Notes: a model not told the origin generated them from the sequence alone. DNA of 53,664 bases from Pseudomonadota bacterium (GCA_021818505.1 JAKADX010000028.1:1-53664); one strand, 5' to 3'; positions 42,820-51,755 are shown, counted from the first letter of the stretch. A program made the numbers and translations.

Positions 42820-43707
42820 TCATGCCGTCTTGCCAAACAGCCCGGCGGGGCGGACCAGCAGCACGATCACCATCACGAAGAACACCACGGCCCCGGATGC
42901 CTCAGGCCAGAACACCTTGGTCAGTCCCTCGACCACGCCGAGGCCAAACCCAGTGACGATGGAGCCGATGATCGACCCCATGCCGCCGATCACCACCACC
43001 GCGAATACGATGTTGATGAAGTATGTGCCCATGTTCGGATTCACCGAATCGATCGGCGCCGCCAGCACGCCGGCAAACGCCGCCAGCGCCACGCCGCCGG
43101 CATAGGTCAGCGAAACCATGCGCGGCACGTTGACGCCGAACGCCTGCACCAGCGGCGCATTCTCTGTCGCTGCCCGCAGCCGAGCGCCGAGCGGCGTCTT
43201 GTCGATCACGATCCAGGTCGCAAGGCAGACCACCAGCGCCGCCGCCACCACCCAGCCGCGGTAGTTCGGCAGGAACATGAAGCCGAGATTGGTCGCCCCC
43301 TGCAATGCGTGAGGAATCTGGTACGGCAGGCCGGAGGAACCGTATTGGTTTCGGAACAGTCCCTCGATCACCAGGGCAAGGCCAAAGGTCAGTAGCAAAC
43401 CGTAAAGATGATCGAGGCCGTAGAGCCGCCGGATAATGCTACGCTCCAGCACCAGGCCGAAGGCGCCGACGATAATGGGCGCTAGCAGCAGCGCCCACCA
43501 GTAACCGATGCCGACATAGTTCAGGAGCATCCAGGCGACGAACGCGCCCATCATGAACAGGGCGCCGTGCGCGAAGTTGATGATGCCGAGTAGTCCGAAG
43601 ATGATGGCAAGCCCGAGCGACAGCAGCGCGTAGAAGGCGCCGTTGATCAGGCCGAGCAACACCTGCCCGAACAGCAGCGGCGCCGGCACGCCGAAGATCG
43701 TCAACAT
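42820..43707 (-). CDS. Branched-chain-type ABC transporter permease LivH (first copy)
   Basis: A 295-residue permease with LivH features: LLGLINGAFYALLSLGLAIIFGLLGIINFAHGALFMMGAFV (about 15-55), the coupling loop RLRAATENAPLVQAFGVNVPRM and NIVFAVVVIGGMGSIIGSIVTGFGLGVVEGL. Start ATG 43707 begins MLTIFGVPAPLLFG. It is clearly different in sequence from the second LivH-type permease in the operon, so it is an older duplicate or a gained alternative channel half rather than a recent copy. It is the first gene of the liv-type operon; no regulator is adjacent. Confidence 0.92.
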   Translation of the reverse strand: MLTIFGVPAPLLFGQVLLGLINGAFYALLSLGLAIIFGLLGIINFAHGALFMMGAFVAWMLLNYVGIGYWWALLLAPIIVGAFGLVLERSIIRRLYGLDHLYGLLLTFGLALVIEGLFRNQYGSSGLPYQIPHALQGATNLGFMFLPNYRGWVVAAALVVCLATWIVIDKTPLGARLRAATENAPLVQAFGVNVPRMVSLTYAGGVALAAFAGVLAAPIDSVNPNMGTYFINIVFAVVVIGGMGSIIGSIVTGFGLGVVEGLTKVFWPEASGAVVFFVMVIVLLVRPAGLFGKTA

Positions 43708-43830
43708 GGCCACGCTCCTCCGCCCGATGCGCCCGCACCCGCTCGCGCCAAGCGCTAGCAGATCGCCCGCTTCAGGAAAACCCGCGCCGCGCTGGGCCCT
43801 GGCGGGCACCGGCTCAGCCCGGCCGGCGGC

Positions 43831-45396
43831 TCAGTGCGCCGCGCCAGAGGTCGCGCCGCCGGGGCGCGTTACGAACAATGTCAGCGGGGCTGCGAGGAAG
43901 AATGCCAGCGACATCGTCAGCAGCACGTCATTGTAGGTGAGCGCCATCGCCTCGCGCTCGACCAGCCGCGCCACCTGCGCCAGTGCGGCCAGCCCGGCGC
44001 CCTCGCCCAGCCGCGGCGTCAGCGTGGCGGTCATGGCGTCGATCGCCCGCGCCGCCGCAGGACGCGCCCAGGTCACCTGCTCGTCGAGGTGCAGTCGATG
44101 CACGGCCATGCGCCCGGTGGTCATGGTGCCGATCAGCGCCAGCCCGACCGCACCGCCCAGGTTACGCATCAGGTTGTAAAGACCGGACGCATTCTTCAGT
44201 TTCTGCGGCGGTAGGCGGCCGAGTGCCAGCGTGTTGGTTGGCAGCATCACGAACATCATGGAGAAGCCGCGCAGCGCCTGCGGCCCGAACAGGTCCCAGA
44301 ACGCCGACTGGCTGGTCAGATGGCCGAGCCACCACAGCGACACACCGAACATCAGCAGCCCGCCAGCCAGCATCCGGCGCGGATCGAGGCGCGGCGCCAG
44401 AGCCCCCGCAATCGGCGAGGCGACGAACATTGCCGCCCCGGTGACGAACATCGTCTCCCCGATCTGTGTCGAGTCGTAGCCGCGAACGCGGCCGAGGAAC
44501 AGCGGCACCACGAAAACCGCACCGTACAGGCCGGTACCCATCACGAAGCTGAACAGGCAGCCAGCACAGAAATTCCGATCCCCGAATGCGCGCAGATCGA
44601 CCAGCGGCTCGCGCACCCGCAGCATCCGCCACAGGAACAGCCCCCCGCTTACCGCCGCGATGGCGGCGAAGCTGGCGATCGTATCATCCTCAAACCAATC
44701 ATTGCGGTTGCCTTCCTCCAGCACGAATTCCAGCGAGCTGAGGAAGGACGCCATGAGCAGCAGCCCGATCAGGTCGAAGCTGCGCGCCAGCGCGCGGTTG
44801 GGCCGGTCGATGTTCACCATCCGCCAGACCGTCAGTGTCACTGCCACGCCGAACGGCACGTTGATCAGGAACAGCCAGTGCCAGGAGAAGTGGTCGGTGA
44901 GCCAGCCGCCGAAGGTCGGCCCTATAGTCGGGGCCAGTGTCGCCGTCAGTCCGATCAGCACCGACATCTGCGCCCGTTTCGGTCCCGGGAACAGCAGGAA
45001 CGTGGCGGCGAACACGGTCGGGATCATCGCCCCGCCGATGAAGCCCTGGGCAGCGCGGAACGCCACCATGCCGCCGAGCGAGGTGGCAAGGGCGCACGCG
45101 ACGGAGAACAGCGTGAAGCCGGCCGCACTCAACGCGAACAGCACTCGCGTGGACAGCAGCCGCGACAGCCAGCCCGAAAGCGGGATCATCACGATCTCCG
45201 CGATCAGGTAGCTGGTCTGCACCCAGGAGGCTTCGTCGGGACTGGCCGACAGGCCGGCCTGGATATCGTCGATCGACGCGCTGACGATCTGGATGTCCAG
45301 GATCGCCATGAACATCCCGAGCACCATCGCCATGAACCCGGTCCAGTCGCGCCAGGTGAGCGGGCGCTGCCCCGCCGCCGGCGCCAGCGGCAGCAT
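43831..45396 (-). CDS. DHA2-family MFS multidrug efflux transporter (EmrB-like)
   Basis: A 521-residue inner-membrane drug:H+ antiporter with about fourteen helices. DHA2 features are GMFMAILDIQIVSASIDDIQAGLSASPDEASWVQTSYLIAEIVMIPLSGWLSRLL (helix 1-2 and motif A region), FRAAQGFIGGAMIPTVFAATFLLF and FVMLPTNTLALGRLPPQKLKNASGLYNLMRNLGGAVG. It works with the adjacent membrane-fusion protein, whose gene ends on the base where this one starts. No outer-membrane TolC-type gene is present, so it must use one from elsewhere. Control by the divergent TetR is likely. Confidence 0.93.
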   Translation of the reverse strand: MLPLAPAAGQRPLTWRDWTGFMAMVLGMFMAILDIQIVSASIDDIQAGLSASPDEASWVQTSYLIAEIVMIPLSGWLSRLLSTRVLFALSAAGFTLFSVACALATSLGGMVAFRAAQGFIGGAMIPTVFAATFLLFPGPKRAQMSVLIGLTATLAPTIGPTFGGWLTDHFSWHWLFLINVPFGVAVTLTVWRMVNIDRPNRALARSFDLIGLLLMASFLSSLEFVLEEGNRNDWFEDDTIASFAAIAAVSGGLFLWRMLRVREPLVDLRAFGDRNFCAGCLFSFVMGTGLYGAVFVVPLFLGRVRGYDSTQIGETMFVTGAAMFVASPIAGALAPRLDPRRMLAGGLLMFGVSLWWLGHLTSQSAFWDLFGPQALRGFSMMFVMLPTNTLALGRLPPQKLKNASGLYNLMRNLGGAVGLALIGTMTTGRMAVHRLHLDEQVTWARPAAARAIDAMTATLTPRLGEGAGLAALAQVARLVEREAMALTYNDVLLTMSLAFFLAAPLTLFVTRPGGATSGAAH

Positions 45397-46556
45397 CAGA
45401 GCCCGACCAGCCCGATCAGGCTCGCGAGCAGCCCGTGCCGGACCGCACCGGGCCCGCGTGTGTCGACCTCCGCCGTGACCGAGAGGCCGGCGCGCAGCCA
45501 GCCTGCCGTCGCGGCGATTGCCGGGTCGAGCACGATCTTGACCGGCACGCGCTGCACCACTTTGGTGAAGTTACCGGTGGCGTTCTCGGGCGGCAGCAGC
45601 GAATACAGAGCGCCGGTCGCAGGGGCGAGGCTGTCGACCCGCGCGGGGACCGACAGGTCACCGGCAATATCGGGCGTCAGCATCACGCTCTGGCCGGGCC
45701 GCATGTGGCGCAGTTGTGTTTCCTTGAAGTTGGCGACGACGTAGAGCGCGCCCTGCGGCGGCGTCACCGACAGCAGTTGCTGCCCCGCCTTGACGTGCTG
45801 GCCGACCTGGGCGGAGCGATTGCCTGCCACGCCGTCAATCGGCGCGCGGATGCGGGTATAGGCCAGGTCGCGCTCGGCCAGCCGCACCGCCACTGCCTGG
45901 CTGTCGCGGCGCGCCCGCGCCTGCGCGACCTGCGCCTGCGCAACCGCCAGTGCGTCGGCCGCCGTGCGGCGCTGCGCGCGGGCAGCCGCCAGCGCGGCCA
46001 CCGCCTTGCGATTTTCTGCCACCGCCTGATCGTTGGTTTGCCGCGATACACCGCCACTCACGACCAGCGTCCCGATGCGTGCTGCATCCGCCCCTGCGCG
46101 CGTCGCCTCCGCTTCGGCCTCGGCGACCACGGCATCGGCCTGGGCGATCGCCGCCGCTGCCTGATCGGCCTGCCGCAGCGCGGTCGCCACCGCCGCCGCC
46201 GCCTCCGCCGCTGCGGCGCGGGCGCGATCCAGACGCAGTTGCCAATCGGTCGGATCGAGGGTGATCAGCACGTCGCCGGCGCGCACCGGCTGGTTATCGG
46301 CCACTTCGATCGCCGCCACGTCGCCCTCGATACGCGGCGCCAGGACCACGATGTCGCCCTGGACGTAGGCGTTGTCGGTGCTTTCGATCCAGCGCCCTTC
46401 CTGCAGCCACCAGCGCCCAGCGCCCGCGACCAGCAGCAGAACCAGCACCGCCGCGCCGCCCCGCAGAAGCAGGCGCAGCAGCCGCCGCGGCGGCGGATGC
46501 GCGATCGTGCGCGCTGACGCGGTCGCGGCCTCGGGCTTCTCCGTGATCGCGTTCAT
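45396..46556 (-). CDS. HlyD/EmrA-family membrane fusion protein
   Basis: A 386-residue periplasmic adaptor anchored by one N-terminal helix (RLLLRGGAAVLVLLLVAGAGRWW, about 27-49). A biotinyl-lipoyl-like segment STDNAYVQGDIVVLAPRIEGDVAAIEVADNQPVRAGDVLI follows; a long alpha-helical coiled coil rich in Ala and Arg (about 105-215) and the second half VGQHVKAGQQLLSVTPPQGALYVVANFKETQL complete the HlyD fold. Start ATG 46556 was chosen over an upstream in-frame ATG 46610, which would lie on operator 1. It is the first gene of emrAB-type efflux here. Confidence 0.92.
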   Translation of the reverse strand: MNAITEKPEAATASARTIAHPPPRRLLRLLLRGGAAVLVLLLVAGAGRWWLQEGRWIESTDNAYVQGDIVVLAPRIEGDVAAIEVADNQPVRAGDVLITLDPTDWQLRLDRARAAAAEAAAAVATALRQADQAAAAIAQADAVVAEAEAEATRAGADAARIGTLVVSGGVSRQTNDQAVAENRKAVAALAAARAQRRTAADALAVAQAQVAQARARRDSQAVAVRLAERDLAYTRIRAPIDGVAGNRSAQVGQHVKAGQQLLSVTPPQGALYVVANFKETQLRHMRPGQSVMLTPDIAGDLSVPARVDSLAPATGALYSLLPPENATGNFTKVVQRVPVKIVLDPAIAATAGWLRAGLSVTAEVDTRGPGAVRHGLLASLIGLVGL

Positions 46557-46573
46557 GGCGTTCCTGCGACGAA

Positions 46574-46591
46574 GTGAACCGTTCGGTTCAC
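46574..46591. promoter_or_regulatory. Operator 1 in emrAB/tetR divergent region
   Basis: The perfect palindrome GTGAACCGTTCGGTTCAC (arms GTGAACCG and CGGTTCAC around TT) is a typical TetR-family operator. It is 18 bases before the membrane-fusion-protein start and just downstream of the candidate emrAB promoter, so binding would block transcription of the efflux genes. Confidence 0.8.
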
Positions 46592-46598
46592 CATCATT

Positions 46599-46626
46599 GC
46601 AATAAACCAACCAGCGGTACTGTCAA
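46599..46626 (-). promoter_or_regulatory. Candidate emrAB promoter
   Basis: On the minus strand TTGACA (46626-46621) is a perfect -35 hexamer, followed after 16 bases by TATTGC (46604-46599) as -10. The -35 overlaps operator 2, and transcription would cross operator 1, fitting TetR repression. Confidence 0.5.
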
Positions 46627-46658
46627 GCTTAAACTGAACGGTTCAGTTTAGGCTTGAC
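46622..46658. promoter_or_regulatory. Operator 2 in emrAB/tetR divergent region (extended palindrome)
   Basis: The core AAACTGAACGGTTCAGTTT (46631-46649) is an inverted repeat around a CGG centre, and it extends outward to GTCAAGC (from 46622) and GCTTGAC (to 46658) with only one mismatch in each 17-base arm. It covers the -35 of the minus-strand promoter and the start of the TTGACC (46654-46659) candidate for tetR, so one repressor site could control both directions. Confidence 0.75.
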
Positions 46659-46689
46659 CCGGTCGCCGCGCGGCAGATAGCTCCAGGCC

Positions 46690-47328
46690 ATGCCCGATCA
46701 TGGCGATCAGCCCCCCTTGCAGGCAGTGTCGAAGGCTTCCGCCAAGCGCCGGCAGGTGCTGGATGCGGCGCAGGAGCTGTTCCTGGCACACGGCTACGGA
46801 GCGGTGCGCATGGACGCGGTCGCTCGCCGCGCCGGCGTCTCAAAGGCAACGCTGTATGCGTATTTCGAGTCCAAGGACGAGTTGTTCGCCACGATCATGG
46901 GGCGCAGCTGGCTCGCCGACACGTTGGCAGACGAATTGTTCGCGACGCCGGACGGGGACGTGCGCGGGCTGCTGGAATCAGCCGGCCGGGGCGTGCTGCG
47001 GTTCCTGCTGCGCGCGCGGACGCTCGCATTCGTCTCGATCGCCGTCACGGAAGCGAAGCGCTTTCCCGAACTCGGCAGGGCGTTCTACGACCGTGGGCCG
47101 CGGCGCACCCGTGAGCAGATGCGGCGCTGGGTGACCGCTCAGCAGACGGCGGGGCGTCTGCGCGCCGATGCTGATCCGGACGCGGCGGCAGAGCAGTTCA
47201 CCGCTCTGCTGCGTTCCGACATGTTCCTGCGCGCGATATTCGACGTGCCGCCGCCACCGACCGACGCCGAGATCGAGCGCACGGTGATGGCGGCGGTGGA
47301 CACATGGCTGCGCGCCTACGCGGCCTGA
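46690..47328 (+). CDS. TetR/AcrR-family transcriptional regulator
   Basis: A 212-residue repressor. The helix-turn-helix domain is ASAKRRQVLDAAQELFLAHGYGAVRMDAVARRAGVSKATLYAYFESKDELFATIM (about 17-71), and the C-terminal ligand domain resembles TetR_C_33 or AefR-like members with FVSIAVTEAKRFPELGRAFYDRGP. It is divergent from the EmrA/EmrB-like pair, with two inverted repeats between, so it is their likely repressor, released by a drug or other ligand. Candidate promoter TTGACC at 46654-46659 plus ATAGCT at 46677-46682 precedes the start. Its stop is 1 base from the convergent EF-hand gene's stop. Confidence 0.93.
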   Translation: MPDHGDQPPLQAVSKASAKRRQVLDAAQELFLAHGYGAVRMDAVARRAGVSKATLYAYFESKDELFATIMGRSWLADTLADELFATPDGDVRGLLESAGRGVLRFLLRARTLAFVSIAVTEAKRFPELGRAFYDRGPRRTREQMRRWVTAQQTAGRLRADADPDAAAEQFTALLRSDMFLRAIFDVPPPPTDAEIERTVMAAVDTWLRAYAA

Positions 47329-47329
47329 C

Positions 47330-47719
47330 TCAGCCGCTGGTGGATGAGGCTGGCGTCGGCGTCGTCTTGTGGCGGGCGGCATGCCGCGCCTTCGCGAAGG
47401 CGTGGATGTCGGAGACGGTCACGTAGCCCTTCTTGTCCTTGTCGATAGCAGCGAAGTTGTTGGTGACGTATGGCCAGTTGGCCGCGGCCGCCTGGTCCTT
47501 GGTCAGATGGCCGTCATGCGTGGTGTTGGCCGCGTCGAAGCGCTGCTGCAGGGTCTGCCGCGAGCGGTGCTTCTTCGCCATCGGCGCCGCGGGGTTCGCG
47601 GGTGCCGGCGAGGCAGCGCCGGCGGCGGGCGCCTGCGTGGCGTCGGGCTGCGTTTGCGCCGGCGCCTGCGCGGCAAACAGCACCAGCGCCGCGGCGGCAG
47701 GGATCAGTCGTCGCATCAT
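47330..47719 (-). CDS. Secreted EF-hand-domain protein
   Basis: A 129-residue small protein with a signal peptide (MMRRLIPAAAALVLFAAQAPAQ, cleavage near residue 22), a Pro/Ala-rich linker, then two EF-hand-like loops: FDAANTTHDGHLTKDQA and IDKDKKGYVTVSDIHAF. The second has the Asp-x-Asp-x-Lys-Gly pattern of a calcium loop and the first is partially degenerate. The tail is basic. Such periplasmic calcium proteins are common in Acetobacteraceae-type genomes, role unknown. Whether it binds calcium or lanthanides is an open question given the predicted Ln-type enzyme in the window. Start ATG 47719; ATG 47716 is equally possible. Confidence 0.83.
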   Translation of the reverse strand: MMRRLIPAAAALVLFAAQAPAQTQPDATQAPAAGAASPAPANPAAPMAKKHRSRQTLQQRFDAANTTHDGHLTKDQAAAANWPYVTNNFAAIDKDKKGYVTVSDIHAFAKARHAARHKTTPTPASSTSG

Positions 47720-47805
47720 TCGGAATCTCCATGCGGATGCGGCGGCAAACTAGACCAGTCGCGACCGCTTCGGGAAGTCGTATTACGCAAACAGCCGATT
47801 TGCGA

Positions 47806-48879
47806 TCAGCGCCGATCCGCAATCACATCTCGTATGGCGGTTGCGGCCAATTCCACCTGCCCGCGATCGACATCGAGATGCGTGCAGGCACGCATCCGCC
47901 ATGCGCCCATTGCGGAAATCAGCACGCCCTGTGCCCGCAATCGCGCCGCCAGCTCCGTCGCCTGCAACCCGGTCGCGTGCGTGTCGAAAAATACAAGATT
48001 CGTTTCCGGTGCTTCCACCGCGATGCCCTCAATCTGCGCGAGCTCACGTGCCAGCGCCTGCGCATTGGCGTGGTCTTCGGCCAGCCGCGCGACATGATGA
48101 TCGAGCGCGTACAGGCAGGCCGCGGCGCAGATGCCGGCCTGGCGCAGGGCGCCGCCCAGCCGCTGCTTCCAGACCCAGGCCCGGTCAATGAAGTCGGCCG
48201 AGCCGCACAGCACCGCGCCCAGCGGCGCGCCGAGGCCCTTTGTGAAATCCAGCCACACACTGTCATAGCCGGCTGCCATCTCGGCCGCCGGCACGCCCGC
48301 TGCGACGACGGCATTAAGCAGCCGCGCGCCGTCCATGTGCGTGGCCATGCCGTGCCCGTGCGCCCAGTCTGCGACAGCGCGCAGTGCTGCCGATTCCCAC
48401 ACACTGCCGCCGCCGAGATTGGACGTCTGCTCGACCGCGACCAGCGTCTGCGCCACGGCGTAGCGCGCGCGCGGCAGCAGTGCGGCCTCCAGGGTCGGCA
48501 CGTCGAACTGTCCGCGCGCGCCCGGCAGCGGCATGATCTGCACGCCGCCAAGAGCTGCGGCGCCGCCGCCCTCGGCGGTAAGGATGTGCGCGGTCTCGTG
48601 CGCCAGCACGCCCTCGCCCGGCCGGCAATGCGTCAGCAGGGCAATGCGGTTGCACATCGTCCCGCTCGGCAGGAACATCGCCGCCTCGGTGCCGAGCAAT
48701 GTCGCCATGCGCGCGCATAGCGCATCGACGGTCGGATCAAGTCCTGCCTGCTCGTCGCCGACCTCTGCCGCCATCATCGCCTGCTTCATCGCCGCGGTCG
48801 GCCGCGTCTGCGTGTCGGAGTAGAGGTTGACGCGTACCGGCGGTTGGCCCGGAACCGGTCTCGGCGGAGCGTGCACCAT
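47806..48879 (-). CDS. Threonine aldolase family protein (PLP-dependent, LtaE-like)
   Basis: A 357-residue fold-type I PLP enzyme, cleaving L-threonine or allo-threonine to glycine and acetaldehyde, or another beta-hydroxy amino acid. The N-terminal region YSDTQTRPTAAMKQAMMAAEVGDEQAGLDPTVDALCARMATLLGTEAAMFLPSGTMCN, HETAHILTAEGGG, and the PLP-Lys region WLDFTKGLGAPLGAVLCGS (Lys214) are clear. It starts at ATG 48879, whose base also belongs to the stop of the RatA/COQ10-like gene, so the two are translationally coupled. It is the last gene of the pyruvate-dehydrogenase/lipoate run, probably a passenger gene. Confidence 0.93.
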   Translation of the reverse strand: MVHAPPRPVPGQPPVRVNLYSDTQTRPTAAMKQAMMAAEVGDEQAGLDPTVDALCARMATLLGTEAAMFLPSGTMCNRIALLTHCRPGEGVLAHETAHILTAEGGGAAALGGVQIMPLPGARGQFDVPTLEAALLPRARYAVAQTLVAVEQTSNLGGGSVWESAALRAVADWAHGHGMATHMDGARLLNAVVAAGVPAAEMAAGYDSVWLDFTKGLGAPLGAVLCGSADFIDRAWVWKQRLGGALRQAGICAAACLYALDHHVARLAEDHANAQALARELAQIEGIAVEAPETNLVFFDTHATGLQATELAARLRAQGVLISAMGAWRMRACTHLDVDRGQVELAATAIRDVIADRR

Positions 48880-49370
48880 CAGGCGCTCGGCGTCTTTTCC
48901 GGCACCGCCAGCGGCGCGCGCACCGCGATCGTCGCGACCGGCGGACCATAGACATCGCGCGCACGTTTGAGGAACGCGTTGACCATGCGTCGTACCGCCT
49001 CGTTGAACACCACCCCGATCGCTGCCTGCAGGATGCGGCTGCGGAACTCGAAATCAACGAAGAAATCCACCCGGCAGCCGCGCCGATCGGGGATGAACCG
49101 CCACTGATTCGTGAGATAGCGGAACGGTCCGTTTTCGTAGCGCACGCGGATCAGGCCCGGCCGTTGCAGCGCGACGCGGCTGGTGAAGCCCTCGCGGAAC
49201 GGCCCGAACCCGATGACCAGGTCGGCAACCAGCTCGGACGCGGTGGAACTGCGCACGTGGGCACCGACGCACCAGGGCAGGAACTCAGGATATTTTCCGA
49301 CATCGGCGACGAGATCGAACAACTGCTCGTCACGGTACGGCACCAGCTTCTGTTCGGCAAATCGCGGCAT
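48879..49370 (-). CDS. COQ10/RatA-like coenzyme-Q-binding START-domain protein
   Basis: A 163-residue protein of the START-like COQ10/RatA family. Family features are FAEQKLVPYRDEQLFDLVADVGKYPEFLPWCVGAHVRSS at the N-terminus, LVADLVIGFGPFREGFTSRV and FFVDFEFRSRILQAAIGVVFNEAVRRMVNAFLKRA. In alphaproteobacteria and mitochondria these proteins bind ubiquinone and support respiration; toxin-like RatA activity is known only in gammaproteobacteria. It follows lipA by 3 bases. In several alphaproteobacteria this gene lies next to lipA in the same order, supporting the respiratory role. Confidence 0.9.
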   Translation of the reverse strand: MPRFAEQKLVPYRDEQLFDLVADVGKYPEFLPWCVGAHVRSSTASELVADLVIGFGPFREGFTSRVALQRPGLIRVRYENGPFRYLTNQWRFIPDRRGCRVDFFVDFEFRSRILQAAIGVVFNEAVRRMVNAFLKRARDVYGPPVATIAVRAPLAVPEKTPSA

Positions 49371-49373
49371 GCG

Positions 49374-50327
49374 CTACCCGCGCGCGGCCTTGAGAGCCGC
49401 GAAGTCCGCATCCGCATGATACGAACTGCGCGTCAGCGGCGTGGCCGAGACCAGCAGGAACCCTTTGGCCCGCGCCAGCCGCGCGTAGTCCTCGAACGCA
49501 TCGGGTGTCACGAACTCGGCGACCGGGGCGTGCTTGACGCTCGGTTGCAGGTACTGGCCGATGGTCAGGAAATCCACCTCCGCGACCCGCAGGTCGTCCA
49601 TCACCTGCATCACCTCGCTCCGCGTCTCGCCCAGCCCCACCATCAGCCCGGACTTGGTGAACAGCGTGGGGTCGAGTTGCTGCACCCGGTCCAGCAGCCG
49701 CAGCGATTGGTAATATCGCGCGCCCGGACGGATCGACGGATACAGCCGCGGCACCGTCTCCAGATTGTGGTTGAACACGTCCGGCTTCGCGGCCACCACG
49801 GTCTCGGCCCCGCCTGGCTTGCGCAGGAAATCAGGCGTCAGCACCTCGATCGTGGTGTCCGGTGCGGCGGCGCGGATAGCGCGGATCACCGCGGCGAAAT
49901 GCGCCGCCCCGCCATCCGGCAGGTCGTCGCGATCGACCGACGTGACGACGACGTGGCGCAACCCGAGCTTCGCCACCGCGTCGGCGACGCGCGCGGGTTC
50001 GCCGGCATCCAGCACCTGCGGCTGACCCGTGGCCACGTTGCAGAAGGCGCAGGCGCGGGTACAGACATCGCCCATGATCATCATCGTGGCGTGACGCTGG
50101 GACCAGCATTCGCCGATATTCGGGCAGGCCGCCTCCTCGCACACCGTCACCAGCCGGTTGGCGCGCATCAGCGCGTGCGTCTCGTGATAGACCGGGTGCG
50201 TCGGCGCCTTCACCCGGATCCAGGCGGGCTTGCGCTGGATCGGGTTGTCCGGCCGGTGCGCCTTTTCGGGGTGGCGCAGGACCGTGGCCCCCCCGACGCG
50301 ATGGTCGATCAGTACGCGCGTACTCAT
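49374..50327 (-). CDS. lipA: Lipoyl synthase
   Basis: A 317-residue radical-SAM enzyme that inserts two sulfurs into octanoyl groups on E2 and GcvH. The auxiliary cluster motif [12 protein letters not shown] (Cys63, 68, 74) and the radical-SAM motif CTRACAFC (Cys89, 93, 96) are visible, along with [21 protein letters not shown] and [12 protein letters not shown], and the C-terminal Arg-Ser-Ser-Tyr motif is present. It starts at ATG 50327, 27 bases after the lpd stop, and is followed by the COQ10-like gene, so the PDH, lipoate and quinone genes are co-organised. No lipB is visible. Confidence 0.97.
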   Translation of the reverse strand: MSTRVLIDHRVGGATVLRHPEKAHRPDNPIQRKPAWIRVKAPTHPVYHETHALMRANRLVTVCEEAACPNIGECWSQRHATMMIMGDVCTRACAFCNVATGQPQVLDAGEPARVADAVAKLGLRHVVVTSVDRDDLPDGGAAHFAAVIRAIRAAAPDTTIEVLTPDFLRKPGGAETVVAAKPDVFNHNLETVPRLYPSIRPGARYYQSLRLLDRVQQLDPTLFTKSGLMVGLGETRSEVMQVMDDLRVAEVDFLTIGQYLQPSVKHAPVAEFVTPDAFEDYARLARAKGFLLVSATPLTRSSYHADADFAALKAARG

Positions 50328-50354
50328 GCGCCCGTTCCCCTCCGGGATGGCCGC

Positions 50355-51755
50355 CTAGAAGTGGATGGCGCGGCCGTAGGCGTCAAGCACGGCCTCGTGC
50401 ATCGTCTCGCTGATCGTCGGATGCGGGTAGATGGTGTGCATCAGGTCGGTCTCGGTCGTCTCCAGCGTACGCGCGACCACGTACCCCTGGATCATTTCCG
50501 TCACCTCGGCGCCGACCATGTGCGCGCCGAGCAGTTCGCCGGTCGTGGCATCGAACACGGTTTTGACCATGCCCTCCGGCTCGCCCATCGCGATCGCCTT
50601 GCCGTTGCCGATGAACGGGAAGCGGCCGACCTTGACGCTGCGCCCCTCCGCCTTCGCTTTCGCCTCGGTCCAGCCGACCGAGGCGACCTGCGGGCGGCAA
50701 TAGGTGCAGCCGGGGATGTTGGTCCAGTCGATCGGATGCACGTCGTTCAGCCCGGCGATCTTCTCCACGCACACCACGCCCTCGTGGCTGGCCTTGTGGG
50801 CGAGCCAGGGCGGGCCGCACAGGTCGCCAATGGCATACACGCCCGGCTCGCCGGTGCGGCAGTATTCGTCGATTTGCACATGGGTGCGATCGACCTTCAC
50901 GCCCGTCCCCTCGATGCCGATGCCCTCGACATTGCCGACGATGCCGACCGCGGAGATGACCCGATCGACAGCGATCTGTTGGCTCTTGCCGTTTGCCTCC
51001 ACCGTCACCGTGGCGGCCTCGCCGTTGTGCTGCAGGCCCTTCACCGTCGCCGAGGTGAAGATGCGCATCCCCTGCTTCTCGAACGCCTTGCGGGCGAAGG
51101 CCGAAATCTCCTCGTCCTCGACCGGCAGCACGCGGTCGAGCACCTCCACCACCGTCACGTCCGCGCCCATGTTGCGATAGAAGCTGGCGAACTCGATGCC
51201 GATGGCGCCCGAGCCGATCACCAGAAGCGACTTCGGCATTGACGGCGGCACCATCGCCTCCTTATAGGTCCAGACGATTTTGCCGTCGGCCTCGATCCCC
51301 GGAAGCTGCCGCGCCCGCGCGCCCGTCGCCAGAATGATGTGCGGCGACTTCAGCGTCGCGACCGGCTTGCCCGCCTTCTCCACCGCGACCGTCTGCCTGC
51401 CGGCGAGCCGGCCGCTGCCGTCGAACACCGTCACCTTGTTCTTCTTGAGCAGATGCCCGACGCCGGAGGCGAGCTGCTTGGCGACCCCGCGGGACCGCTT
51501 CACCACTTTGTCCAGGTCGAAGCGGACATTGTCGGCGGCAAAGCCGAACTCATCGAGATGATGCAGCAGATGGTTGATCTCGGAGGAACGCAGCAGCGCC
51601 TTGGTCGGAATGCAGCCCCAGTTGAGGCAGATGCCGCCGAGATGTTCGCGTTCCACGCAGGCGGTCTTCATGCCGAGCTGGGCGGCGCGGATCGCCGCCA
51701 CATATCCGCCCGGCCCGCCACCGATCACGATCAGGTCGAATGTCTGGTCCGCCAT
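50355..51755 (-). CDS. lpdA: Dihydrolipoamide dehydrogenase (E3)
   Basis: A 466-residue flavoprotein that reoxidises dihydrolipoyl groups with NAD+. The FAD motif DLIVIGGGPGGYVAAIRAAQLG is at 7-28, the redox-active disulfide GGICLNWGCIPTKALL has Cys43 and Cys48, the NAD-binding motif is LLVIGSGAIGIEFASFYRNMGADVTVVEVLDRVLP and the C-terminal His-Pro-His-Pro-Thr-Ile-Ser-Glu motif supplies the active-site base. It is 40 bases after the E2 gene and 27 before lipA, and serves the adjacent pyruvate dehydrogenase complex. Peroxide defence by Ohr also uses lipoyl/Lpd systems in other bacteria. Confidence 0.97.
   Translation of the reverse strand: MADQTFDLIVIGGGPGGYVAAIRAAQLGMKTACVEREHLGGICLNWGCIPTKALLRSSEINHLLHHLDEFGFAADNVRFDLDKVVKRSRGVAKQLASGVGHLLKKNKVTVFDGSGRLAGRQTVAVEKAGKPVATLKSPHIILATGARARQLPGIEADGKIVWTYKEAMVPPSMPKSLLVIGSGAIGIEFASFYRNMGADVTVVEVLDRVLPVEDEEISAFARKAFEKQGMRIFTSATVKGLQHNGEAATVTVEANGKSQQIAVDRVISAVGIVGNVEGIGIEGTGVKVDRTHVQIDEYCRTGEPGVYAIGDLCGPPWLAHKASHEGVVCVEKIAGLNDVHPIDWTNIPGCTYCRPQVASVGWTEAKAKAEGRSVKVGRFPFIGNGKAIAMGEPEGMVKTVFDATTGELLGAHMVGAEVTEMIQGYVVARTLETTETDLMHTIYPHPTISETMHEAVLDAYGRAIHF

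Noticed and set aside
48879-49370. RatA ribosome-association toxin
   Set aside because: In alphaproteobacteria this family (COQ10-like) supports ubiquinone function; no antitoxin-like RatB gene is beside it.
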